From assembly GCA_020636445.1 (NCBI GenBank), contig JACJXV010000010.1, forward strand, positions 1 through 64,000: a stretch of DNA of 64,000 nt. The letters are read 5' to 3'. The notes under the pieces were generated by a model. It was not told where the DNA came from and did not search any database. It saw only the letters and a list, made by a program, of their open reading frames with translations. Source of the stretch: Lewinellaceae bacterium. Its GTDB lineage: Bacteria > Bacteroidota > Bacteroidia > Chitinophagales > Saprospiraceae. Every line of letters starts with the position of its first letter. Position 1 is the stretch's first letter. This document shows, one piece after another, positions 51,960-59,835 of this stretch. The position numbers were made by a program, and so were the translations under genes.

Positions 51960-52301
51960 ATGGCTTCCGATAAACAATTCATTGCGTTCATCGTCGATCA
52001 GTTGGCGAATGTTGGTCAAATTACTTCCCGCCCTATGTTCGGGGAATACGTGCTTTATGGCAACGGAAAAGTGTTTGCCCTTGTCTGTGATAATAAGCTT
52101 TTCATTAAACCAACAGCAGCCGGCAGAAACTTCATCCAGGATGTCGTTGAAGCGCCCCCTTACCCTGGGGCCAAACCCAGCTTTTTGATCGAAGATAAAT
52201 TAGAAGATCGGGAATGGCTGGGCACTTTAGTGCGCATAACCCTTACTGAATTACCGGAACCTAAACCGAAGAAAAAGAAAAACAAAGGTGACGCTAAATG
52301 A
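51960..52301 (+). CDS. TfoX N-terminal-domain protein
   Basis: 113 residues matching only the TfoX/Sxy N-terminal domain: FIAFIVDQLANVGQITSRPMFGEYVLYGNGKVFALVCDNKLFIKPTAAGRNFI followed by PGAKPSFLIEDKLEDREWL and a lysine-rich tail (PKPKKKKNKGDAK). In Proteobacteria TfoX controls competence, but the short stand-alone N-domain forms are of unknown role. Its stop overlaps the next gene's start in ATGA (52298-52301), showing translational coupling with the alpha/beta hydrolase. Confidence 0.87.
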   Translation: MASDKQFIAFIVDQLANVGQITSRPMFGEYVLYGNGKVFALVCDNKLFIKPTAAGRNFIQDVVEAPPYPGAKPSFLIEDKLEDREWLGTLVRITLTELPEPKPKKKKNKGDAK

Positions 52302-53263
52302 GCCTGAAGAAACTGTTACGCTATTGCTTTCTCGTAATCCTCTTGTTGTTGATCGTTATCCCGGTAGTTGTCCTGGGCCCCTATGTGGCGCGGGTCAAGC
52401 ATTTCGCACCGGATCCCGCAAAAGGATACCATGCCGATTTTTACCTCTACCTTTCTCCTCAGGCTAAGAAGGAAGCTAAAGCGGGCAAGCCCATCACGAT
52501 CCTGGTGCAACCTAACAATTCGGGCAACTCCGATGATCCGGCCGTACATCAAAAAGATGCCTGGTGGATGGGGTTTGGACGGCATCAGTTAGCCAATGAA
52601 TTAGGGGTAGCCTTACTCGTACCGGCCTTTGTCAGGCCAGCACAAGATTGGCACATTTATTCCCATGCCCTGGATCGGGATGTTTTCACCACTACCCGAC
52701 AGGATGTGGGTCGGCCGGATTTGCAATTACTGGCCATGATAAAAGAAGTTCAGCGAAGTTGGGCGGCGGAAAAACTACCTTTCCGCAAACAGATACTGAT
52801 TCAGGGCTATTCGGCGAGCGGCATGTTTGCTAATCGCTTCGCCGCCCTGCACCCCAAAGATGTTTTAGCAGTAGCTGCCGGATCTCCCGGAGGGTGGCCT
52901 ATTTCTCCTCTGGCCACTTATGAAGGAGACAGCTTGCCCTATCCAGCAGGTATTGCTGACATCCAACAACTGACAGGGCAGCCTTTCGACCTGGACAACT
53001 ACCGCCGGATACCCCAGTTAATCGTCATGGGTAGCCTCGATGAAAATGATTCCCTGGATTTTACCGATGGTTGGGAAGAACAGACCGCAGCTTTAGTCAA
53101 AAAAAAATTTGGCCCTACGCCATTGGCACGGTGGCCAGCGGCAGAAGAAATCTACCAGGATGCCGGCGCCCAGGCACACTTTCAACTCGTTGCAGGGGTA
53201 GGCCACGACCGCCGGGCCTTACAGCATCTTACCACAGCGTTTTTTAAAGAAGTGCTCCAATAA
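52298..53263 (+). CDS. Membrane-anchored alpha/beta hydrolase-like protein
   Basis: 321 residues. An N-terminal anchor helix (YCFLVILLLLIVIPVVVLGPYV) is followed by an alpha/beta hydrolase domain facing the periplasm. The nucleophile elbow is GYSASGMFANRFAALHP (Ser near residue 180), the acid probably lies in VMGSLDENDSLDF, and the histidine in VAGVGHDRRALQHL near the C terminus, giving a Ser-Asp-His triad by eye. The substrate is unknown. Start overlaps the TfoX-N gene stop by four bases. Confidence 0.8.
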   Translation: MSLKKLLRYCFLVILLLLIVIPVVVLGPYVARVKHFAPDPAKGYHADFYLYLSPQAKKEAKAGKPITILVQPNNSGNSDDPAVHQKDAWWMGFGRHQLANELGVALLVPAFVRPAQDWHIYSHALDRDVFTTTRQDVGRPDLQLLAMIKEVQRSWAAEKLPFRKQILIQGYSASGMFANRFAALHPKDVLAVAAGSPGGWPISPLATYEGDSLPYPAGIADIQQLTGQPFDLDNYRRIPQLIVMGSLDENDSLDFTDGWEEQTAALVKKKFGPTPLARWPAAEEIYQDAGAQAHFQLVAGVGHDRRALQHLTTAFFKEVLQ

Positions 53264-53431
53264 CAGGACTCTTTCGGGGTAAACTATATCTCTCCCAGGA
53301 ATCTATAGCTACGTTTTGGGAGTAGACTTCGCTTCGACTACCTGCCGTTTGTATTTCCTTAGCCAGCCACCACGATTTAATTGTATTATTTTCCCCAAAT
53401 TGCACAAAAACACCCCCAGTGTTAAGCAGAC

Positions 53432-54631
53432 ATGGATATGCCATTTGATTTTAACCAGAAGAGTTCTTTCCTGCTGTTCTTTTTCCTCCACGGAATGGTT
53501 TTCGCTATACTCCTGCTGAGCAGTGGCCTTCGCCAGGCCCAAAAATCGAGTCTTTGGCTAAGTTTATTTGTTTTCCTGTGCTGCCTTTATATAGCTCCCT
53601 TTATGTTCGGCTATTCCAATTGGTACGCACTTGATGGTTACCGGGAAACCTTATTTTATCTCCCCTTGCAGCAACTCTTTTTAATCGGTCCGGTAATCTA
53701 TTTTTACACCCAGAGTTTACTGAATGCTCAGTTTCGCTTAACGCGGTTCGAAAGGCTTCACTTTCTTCCTGCACTTGTCTATCTGCTCTATACTTTGGTT
53801 GTTTTTATCACCGATGTATTCGTACTACAGGAATCTTACTTTTATGCTAATGGAAGAGATAAGGATTTTGACCCTTGGTATCAAACTTCGGGGTTAATTT
53901 CAATGGTTGTTTACTTCTCCCTGAGCCTGATCCGATACCTGAGATACAAAAACCTTACTTTTCAGGTATTAAGCTATGCCGAAGCTGTTTCATACCGATG
54001 GGTACAGCGCTTCTTGTTGGCTTTCTTATTTATCCTCCTGCTTCGGGTATTATTTTTTCTACTCAACCCCGAATGGGGAGCCTTTGGTAGTAAGTTCTGG
54101 TACTACCTCTGTTTTTCCATCCTCTTCTACTACATTTCTATTACGGGGTATACCCATGCGATCCGCCTGGGGCCGGCGGCTTTGTTTAACCTGGCTGAGT
54201 TTAACAACTCCCATACGTTGAACACCTTACAAGCCCTCAACACAGATGGAATCCTTGAAAAAAGCCCATCTAATGCCCCTGTAATCGCTGATCTCGCTGA
54301 TTGGAAACGGAAACTAGAAACATTGATGACCACCGAAAAGGTATACCAAAACCCCAACTTAACTTTACTGGATATTGCTGAATACCTCGCTACCAACCCC
54401 CGGCAAGTATCTCAGATTGTCAACCAGGGGTTTGCCACCAACTTCAATGACTTCGTCAACCAGTATCGTATTATCGCCGTAATTGATAAAATAAAAGCCA
54501 ATGAGCACCATACCAAAACCCTATTGGCGTTAGCCCTCGAAGCTGGTTTTAACTCCAAGTCTACGTTTAACCGCGCATTTAAAAAATATACTAAGCTCAC
54601 CCCAAAAGAATTCCTGGAGCGGATTTCCTGA
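53432..54631 (+). CDS. AraC-family transcription regulator with seven-helix membrane sensor
   Basis: 399 residues. The N-terminal 245 contain about seven hydrophobic helices (FLLFFFLHGMVFAILLL; SLFVFLCCLYIAPFMFG; LHFLPALVYLLYTLVVFI; FLLAFLFILLLRVLFFL; YYLCFSILFYYISITGY and others), a 7TM receptor-like module. Residues about 300-399 form an AraC HTH domain (LTLLDIAEYLATNPRQVSQIVNQGFATNFNDFVNQYRI ... LLALALEAGFNSKSTFNRAFKKYTKLTPKEF). Common in Bacteroidota. A direct membrane-to-DNA sensor, likely controlling neighbouring genes such as the serine hydrolase 108 bases downstream (inference). Confidence 0.92.
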   Translation: MDMPFDFNQKSSFLLFFFLHGMVFAILLLSSGLRQAQKSSLWLSLFVFLCCLYIAPFMFGYSNWYALDGYRETLFYLPLQQLFLIGPVIYFYTQSLLNAQFRLTRFERLHFLPALVYLLYTLVVFITDVFVLQESYFYANGRDKDFDPWYQTSGLISMVVYFSLSLIRYLRYKNLTFQVLSYAEAVSYRWVQRFLLAFLFILLLRVLFFLLNPEWGAFGSKFWYYLCFSILFYYISITGYTHAIRLGPAALFNLAEFNNSHTLNTLQALNTDGILEKSPSNAPVIADLADWKRKLETLMTTEKVYQNPNLTLLDIAEYLATNPRQVSQIVNQGFATNFNDFVNQYRIIAVIDKIKANEHHTKTLLALALEAGFNSKSTFNRAFKKYTKLTPKEFLERIS

Positions 54632-54739
54632 TTCAACACCGAAAATTCAGCTAAAAACGTGTCAAATCATGATTTGCAGCGCCCATGAACGGCCCATTAG
54701 TGATTTTTGCTGCATTAATCCAAACTCAAGCAGATCACA

Positions 54740-56398
54740 ATGAAGTATTTTTTCCTTTTTACCCTCGGATTATTACTTGGGTTGACACCCCAGGTATCCG
54801 GACAAATAGGCCAACTTTCTCCCCTTCAAAAAAAGATACTGGACTCGCTAGCCACCCAGGATGTTCCCTCTGGTGCGCCGGGAATAGCCACCGCGATTAT
54901 CCACCAAGGTGCATTGATCTACCAGCGCTGCGCAGGTTATGCGAACCTTACCGACAGCACGCTAATTACACCCCAAACGCGTTTTAACATCGCTTCCAAT
55001 GGCAAGCAATTTACCGCTTTGGCTATTCTGATCTTAGCAGACAAAAAAAAGCTGCACCTCACGGATGATATCCGCAAGTATTTCCCCGCATTATACCCTG
55101 ACATTCAGCAAAAGATCACCCTGGAAAACCTGCTAACCCATACCAGCGGTATCCGGGACGTCTATGACTTATGGTCCTTACAAGGGATCACCTGGTGGGA
55201 AAAAACATTTGACAATACAACTGTAATTACCTTACTCCAAAACCAGCGTGACCTCAATTTCGAACCCGGCTCACAATACCTTTACAGTAATACTAATTAT
55301 ATACTTCTGGCAGCAGTTATTGAAAAAGTAACCGGTAAATCCTTTGCGGCATTTACCCGCACCATGTTTCAGGCCTTGCATATGCCCAATACCTCCTTTG
55401 TTGATGATTATACGGCAATATCCGGGAGCATCGCCAAACCCTACTTTAACTTTAACACCTGGACTACCTATGCATGGATTTGGAATGTATGTGGTGATGG
55501 CAACCTCTTTTCGACCTTAGCGGATCAATGGCAATGGGAGCAACTGCTCCAGGGCAAGGGAAAAACAACAATAAAACGGACCATTCTGGCCAGGAGTCAA
55601 CAGTTAGCCAATAGCACTCTTGCGAAAAACTATGGCTTTGGCCTTGAATTCGACACTTACAAAGGCTTTAACTACCGCTTTCATGAAGGAGCAACCGGGG
55701 CCTGGAAAGCGATTACCCTGCGGTTTCCCCATGAGCATCTCGCCATTATCACGCTTGTAAATACCGGGAAAGCCGCCCCTGCATTCCAAACGCGGCAAAT
55801 GGTCGATCTCGTTTTAGGGCTACCTGGCGATACTACCTATTTTCCGACCGAGCCCACCGAAGCCGGTCCGTATGTAAGCGAAGCGGACATCTTAGGCTTT
55901 TACCGGGGCGGAAATAATTTCACCTTTCAGTTTGTCGATAAAGAAGGAATGCTGTTCCTGAAGCGTTTGGGAAGAAATGATATCAAATTAACGCGTGAAG
56001 GGGATAACATTTTCCATCAGTGGAACGATCCTGCTTTCAAGCAAGAATTCCGGAAGAATGCCCAGGGCGAAATGGACGTTGTTGCTTATTACACCACCCA
56101 TGCACCCTATACGCTAACCCGGAAAAACATCGACTGGACTCACTTCAATTACCAGTCCTTAGAGGGTGTTTATGTCAATGCCGAGACGCAGGTGACTGCA
56201 ACCATCCAGTTCATAGCCGAAAAGAGCTACAGGGTCAAAATCAACCAGCAGGAGGAAACGCAGGGGGTTCTACTTTCACCAACCGAACTATTAGTGAATA
56301 ATTATCTGCTTACCTTTCCTGCTAATTCTTCGCCCGTGGAGGAATTTCGGTTAAGCGCCGACCGCATCCAGCAGGTAAGATTTGTCCGAATAAAATAA
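54740..56398 (+). CDS. Secreted beta-lactamase-family serine hydrolase
   Basis: 552 residues with Sec signal MKYFFLFTLGLLLGLTPQVSGQ. The penicillin-binding-protein/class C fold has SNGK (NIASNGKQFTAL, SxxK near residue 87), YSNTNY (YxN near residue 187) and HEGATG (HxG in place of KTG). The C-terminal 170 residues (from about 375) form an extra domain seen in family members of unknown role. Likely a peptidase/esterase of the envelope. An antibiotic-hydrolysing role is not indicated. A RibD-like remnant lies downstream. Confidence 0.9.
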   Translation: MKYFFLFTLGLLLGLTPQVSGQIGQLSPLQKKILDSLATQDVPSGAPGIATAIIHQGALIYQRCAGYANLTDSTLITPQTRFNIASNGKQFTALAILILADKKKLHLTDDIRKYFPALYPDIQQKITLENLLTHTSGIRDVYDLWSLQGITWWEKTFDNTTVITLLQNQRDLNFEPGSQYLYSNTNYILLAAVIEKVTGKSFAAFTRTMFQALHMPNTSFVDDYTAISGSIAKPYFNFNTWTTYAWIWNVCGDGNLFSTLADQWQWEQLLQGKGKTTIKRTILARSQQLANSTLAKNYGFGLEFDTYKGFNYRFHEGATGAWKAITLRFPHEHLAIITLVNTGKAAPAFQTRQMVDLVLGLPGDTTYFPTEPTEAGPYVSEADILGFYRGGNNFTFQFVDKEGMLFLKRLGRNDIKLTREGDNIFHQWNDPAFKQEFRKNAQGEMDVVAYYTTHAPYTLTRKNIDWTHFNYQSLEGVYVNAETQVTATIQFIAEKSYRVKINQQEETQGVLLSPTELLVNNYLLTFPANSSPVEEFRLSADRIQQVRFVRIK

Positions 56399-56451
56399 CC
56401 GGCTATACAGAGATACTTTAGCCCTAAGAGCCTCCTAAATCGAAGCAACGC

Positions 56452-56607
56452 ATGCGAAAACTAAAGCTACAGGTACAAATCTCCATCGACGGTTATCTCG
56501 CAGGCATTTTCCTGCGGCATTGTGGTAGTGCAATACCGCTTAAAGGAATAACGTCTACTATTCGTCTGTCACATTTGCAACTACTGGCTGGCAATGGAAA
56601 TGGGTAA
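56452..56607 (+). pseudogene. Remnant of a RibD/dihydrofolate-reductase-like gene
   Basis: The ATG at 56452 opens MRKLKLQVQISIDGYLAG, the unmistakable N terminus of the RibD C-terminal/DHFR-like family (normally 170-190 residues). After residue 18 the expected GPNGEMDW continuation is lost, and the frame runs through unrelated sequence to TAA at 56605. A neighbouring frame shows WQWKWVKSE nearby, so the gene has decayed by deletion and frameshift. Repeat-like sequence follows to 56849 (words GCGAGCGAAGG, CTGCCAGAGGCGGGTAAATAA, TTTATCCGCCTATGGC). Confidence 0.65.
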
Positions 56608-56849
56608 AGAGTGAAGTGCAGTTCCAGGGCCGGGTCAAAGGGTGAGGAATGAAGAGGTCCGCCTGTACTAAAGTTTCGGCGAGCGAAGGAAATCAGCTCC
56701 TTTTGAAAGGGCTAAATCGAGGAAAAACGATCAACGCTCAACGAGCCTGCCAGAGGCGGGTAAATAACACGCAACGTCATTTAGTGCCAGCGGTAACCGT
56801 TTATCCGCCTATGGCTGGGTTTACCCTTAATTTCCTAATTAACAAAACC
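56608..56849. repeat. Word-like intergenic repeat after the DHFR remnant
   Basis: No gene. It contains AAAGTTTCGGCGAGCGAAGG, CAACGCTCAACGAGCCTGCC, AGAGGCGGGTAAATAACACG and TATCCGCCTATGGCTGGG, related in wording to the spacers at 16434-16706 and 2130-2430. Confidence 0.5.
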
Positions 56850-58016
56850 CTAATTACTCTTTACCTGTCGCAGTTCCTCCGGCGTATTTACATTCTGAAG
56901 GGTTTCGGGGCGACCAGGCTCCAAAATTTTAACGGGAGCATTAATTAATACCTTGCGCGGGCAGGAATAACCCTGTGCCAAAAACTGCAGTAGCAGGGGA
57001 TAGCTTCGCGGCTCCCAGATGGTTACCAGGGGTTCAGGGAACTGATCAAAAGGACTGCGGAAAGTTGTTGCTACCTCCTGAGGGTTACGCGCAACGATCA
57101 ACTCCTGCAAGGCCTCTGCATCCAGATACGGCAGGTCACAGGCGACTACTAACCAGGCTACATCAGGGTACGCGCGAAAGGCCGATAAAATAGCCCCGAA
57201 GGGCCCGAGTCCGGAGAAAGTATCCGGTAGCGGCGAAAAGGAACCCGCAATCTCTGCCGCCTGTTCCGGGCGACAGGAAATAAACACTTCCTGGCAATAG
57301 GCCTGCAACAGTTCAGCCAGATGTTCCCGGTGGGGTTTGCCATGGTAAGCAATAACACCTTTATCATGGCCCATGCGGGTACTTTTTCCGCCTGCCAGTA
57401 CTAACCCGTAGAGCGGAGCCTGGGCTTGTTCCAAATGGTTCGCCAACCATTTGCTTATCCCTTCATGGTCAGCCAGTGCTAGTCGGGGAATGGTCGCTGC
57501 CCGCTCACCAAGGTTTTCAGCTAGCCACGGGTAAATGTCGGATTGTGCGGGCGTCGTCAGGATCAAGTCAACCAGGCTAAGCCGGTCGCGCTTGCGCTGC
57601 AACGATTCTTCTTTGCGGGGGTCGAGCACCACAATTTGGGTGTTGGCCGTAAAATGATTACCATTGACCAATACCAACGATTGCTCATTAAACAAGGGCC
57701 GAAACTGATACGTATCCAGGGAAGCCCGCTGATCGAAGCGGTGATAGTTAATTTTATCGGTGTATTCCAGGGTAGCCCCATGCGTTAAAAGGCGATTTTC
57801 CTGCCCGGCTATGGGTTGCGAAGTATTAACCTCCTGGTGGTCGGCGTCAACATAAGCTACTTTATACGCTGGCGTCAAGCGATCCGTCAGTGCGCGGGCA
57901 AGGGATTGAATTTCTCCGCATGGCGTTCCGATAATGGCCCATTCCTGTCGGTGAAAAAAACCAAGTGCTGGTCGGGCCAGGGCTGGATGTTTTTGATGTT
58001 TTGGTGTAGATGCCAT
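56850..58016 (-). CDS. mobA: MobB-like/MobA fusion, molybdenum cofactor guanylyltransferase
   Basis: 388 residues. The C-terminal 190 are MobA-like: LYGLVLAGGKSTRMGHDKGVIAYHG (LAGGxSxRMGxDK), FISCRPEQ, FSGLGPFGAILSAFRAYPDVAWLVVACDLPYLD and LINAPVKILEP...NVNTPEEL. These attach GMP to molybdopterin. The N-terminal 195 look MobB-like (VAYVDADHQ, LVLVNGNHFTANTQIVVLDP) but the P-loop position reads IIGTPCGEIQSLARAL, lacking the GxxxxGKT/S lysine, so nucleotide binding there is doubtful. Last gene of the Mo operon, 8 bases after moaC. Confidence 0.88.
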   Translation of the reverse strand: MASTPKHQKHPALARPALGFFHRQEWAIIGTPCGEIQSLARALTDRLTPAYKVAYVDADHQEVNTSQPIAGQENRLLTHGATLEYTDKINYHRFDQRASLDTYQFRPLFNEQSLVLVNGNHFTANTQIVVLDPRKEESLQRKRDRLSLVDLILTTPAQSDIYPWLAENLGERAATIPRLALADHEGISKWLANHLEQAQAPLYGLVLAGGKSTRMGHDKGVIAYHGKPHREHLAELLQAYCQEVFISCRPEQAAEIAGSFSPLPDTFSGLGPFGAILSAFRAYPDVAWLVVACDLPYLDAEALQELIVARNPQEVATTFRSPFDQFPEPLVTIWEPRSYPLLLQFLAQGYSCPRKVLINAPVKILEPGRPETLQNVNTPEELRQVKSN

Positions 58017-58024
58017 AATTTCCG

Positions 58025-58501
58025 CTATTCCCGGTTAAAGTCGCGCTTGCCCCCGGTTTTTTCCACAAGCTGGACCTCGCGGATGATGATGTCGTGCGAC
58101 AAACCTTTACACATATCGTAAATCGTCAGGGCGGCGATGGTTGCGCCTGTCAATGCTTCCATTTCTACCCCGGTTTTAGCGGTAATTGCAGCGGTGCATT
58201 CTACAATAACCTCCCGATTGGGTCCTACCTGGATAGCTACCTGGCAATTATCCAGTGCTAATGGGTGGCAAAGGGGAATTAACTCCCCGGTGCGTTTGGC
58301 ACCCATGATACCCGCCAGGATCGCCGTCTGAAAAACCGGCCCTTTTTTGGTATGCATTTCCCCTTCCTCTAATCGATCCATGATGTCGTTCCCGAGCACA
58401 ACGATGGCCCGGGCGCGGGCTATCCGGCGGGTTACGGTTTTATTTCCAACATCAACCATGGCGGGGTTTCCCGCTTCATCGAGGTGCGTGAATTCAGCCA
58501 T
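58025..58501 (-). CDS. moaC: Cyclic pyranopterin monophosphate synthase MoaC
   Basis: Second step of molybdenum cofactor synthesis: 3',8-cyclo-7,8-dihydro-GTP to cPMP. 158 residues. Family motifs are FTHLDEAGNPAMVDVGNKTVTRRIARA, GAKRTGELIPLCHPLALDNCQV with the catalytic region, EVIVECTAAITAKTGVEMEALTGATIAALTIYDMCKG, and KTGGKRDF at the end. Eight bases before the MobB-MobA gene; 112 bases after moeA. Confidence 0.97.
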   Translation of the reverse strand: MAEFTHLDEAGNPAMVDVGNKTVTRRIARARAIVVLGNDIMDRLEEGEMHTKKGPVFQTAILAGIMGAKRTGELIPLCHPLALDNCQVAIQVGPNREVIVECTAAITAKTGVEMEALTGATIAALTIYDMCKGLSHDIIIREVQLVEKTGGKRDFNRE

Positions 58502-58613
58502 AAATGATTTTCATTCTTGGTAAACCACGGAAACAGGCTAGTCATCTCCGTGCGGGATATCCCGTTATTATGCAAACGTCTCGATTTCGCCGGCGGTTGC
58601 CCGGAAAGGGTAT

Positions 58614-59822
58614 TTATAATGGGCGGTAGGGGAAAAAAGGGAAAACCTCTCCTTTCCGAAACTTATCCTCTCCTTTCGGCAACTCCAGAAAACCATCAGC
58701 ATCCACCAGGTTAGCCAAATCTCCCGATCCATGGCCTTCAATAGGCTTGGCCAGCCAACGACCTGTTGCCGGATCACTTACTAAGTTAACCTGCAAAAAA
58801 TAGGTTAGGTTGGGTTTGAAGGTATAATCGGTCGCCAGTACCGCATAGGTGCGGGGTAATGCCGGCAAGCCCAGACACTGCCGTAGCCATGGTAGTACAT
58901 AGCGTAACGTACACACAAAAGAAGATACTGGATTGCCGGGCAAGGCAAAAATGACACACTTATCCTCCTGCCAGCCACCAAACCAAAAAGGTTTGCCGGG
59001 GCGCTGGCTGACTTTATGGAAATATTGCTGGGCACCCAGGTCTTCCAAGGCCTGCGGGACATAGTCAAATTTACCGGCAGAAACGCCACCGCTTAATAAA
59101 ATAACATCGTACTGGTCCAGACACTCCTGTAAGCCCTGTCGTACCACCTCTGGGTCGTCCACCAAATGGCGCCGATCGGCAATAATGCCCCAGGGAGCCA
59201 GTACCTGGCTGATGGCATGGGCATTGGATGTGCGAATTTGATGGGGGAGCGGGGTCTCGTCAACGCCTACCAACTCATCTCCCGTTGAAAGAATGACCAC
59301 TCGTGGCAATCGGGTAACTTCCAGGGTTGATTTCCCCACCGTAGCAGCAACTGCTATTTCTGCAGCACTTATCCGGCAGCCGGCAGCCACAATAATTTCT
59401 CCAGCTTTGCGGTCCGATCCTTTCCGGTGGATATTTTGCCCCTCCTTAATCGCATTAATTTCCACAGAAGCGGTTCCATGGGCAATTGCCAAATCTTCGT
59501 ACCGGATGACCGTATCTACACCCTCGGGGGTTATAGCACCGGTCATGACCTCCAGGCAGCTTTGAGCATCTTTCAGCCTAAGTTGTTCTCCTCCCGCAGC
59601 CTGAATACCCCGAATGGAAAAATGACGCAACCCATCAGCAAAAGCAGCGTACTGAATACCAATACCGTCCATCGTCACCCGGTCAAAAGGAGGAAAATCC
59701 CGGTCTGCGGTTAAAGGTTCCCGCAGGATACGCCCGTAGGCTTCCTCCAGGGGTACCGACTCCTTATCCAGGTGAATGGCGTGGCGTAAAATAATGGCCG
59801 TTGCCTTCTCAACAGTACGCAT
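58614..59822 (-). CDS. moeA: Molybdopterin molybdotransferase MoeA
   Basis: Inserts molybdate into adenylylated molybdopterin. The ATG at 59822 gives MRTVEKATAIILRHAI; a TTG three codons upstream is less likely. 402 residues with the domain order of MoeA: PAFDRVTMDGIG-like segment (FPPFDRVTMDGIGIQYA), MTGAITPEGVDTVIRYED, GSDRKAGEIIVAAG, VVILSTGDELVG, RTSNAHAISQVLAPWG, LSGGVSAGKFDYVPQAL, KPGKP-like RPGKPFWFGG and FALPGNPVSSFVC. Starts 13 bases after the oxidoreductase stop. Confidence 0.97.
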   Translation of the reverse strand: MRTVEKATAIILRHAIHLDKESVPLEEAYGRILREPLTADRDFPPFDRVTMDGIGIQYAAFADGLRHFSIRGIQAAGGEQLRLKDAQSCLEVMTGAITPEGVDTVIRYEDLAIAHGTASVEINAIKEGQNIHRKGSDRKAGEIIVAAGCRISAAEIAVAATVGKSTLEVTRLPRVVILSTGDELVGVDETPLPHQIRTSNAHAISQVLAPWGIIADRRHLVDDPEVVRQGLQECLDQYDVILLSGGVSAGKFDYVPQALEDLGAQQYFHKVSQRPGKPFWFGGWQEDKCVIFALPGNPVSSFVCTLRYVLPWLRQCLGLPALPRTYAVLATDYTFKPNLTYFLQVNLVSDPATGRWLAKPIEGHGSGDLANLVDADGFLELPKGEDKFRKGEVFPFFPYRPL

Positions 59823-59835
59823 AATCAACAAACAT

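Noticed and set aside
54740..56398. Reading the secreted serine hydrolase as a true beta-lactamase resistance gene
   Set aside because: SxxK and YxN are present, but the long extra C-terminal domain and HEGATG box fit the broad serine-hydrolase family, not a resistance enzyme.
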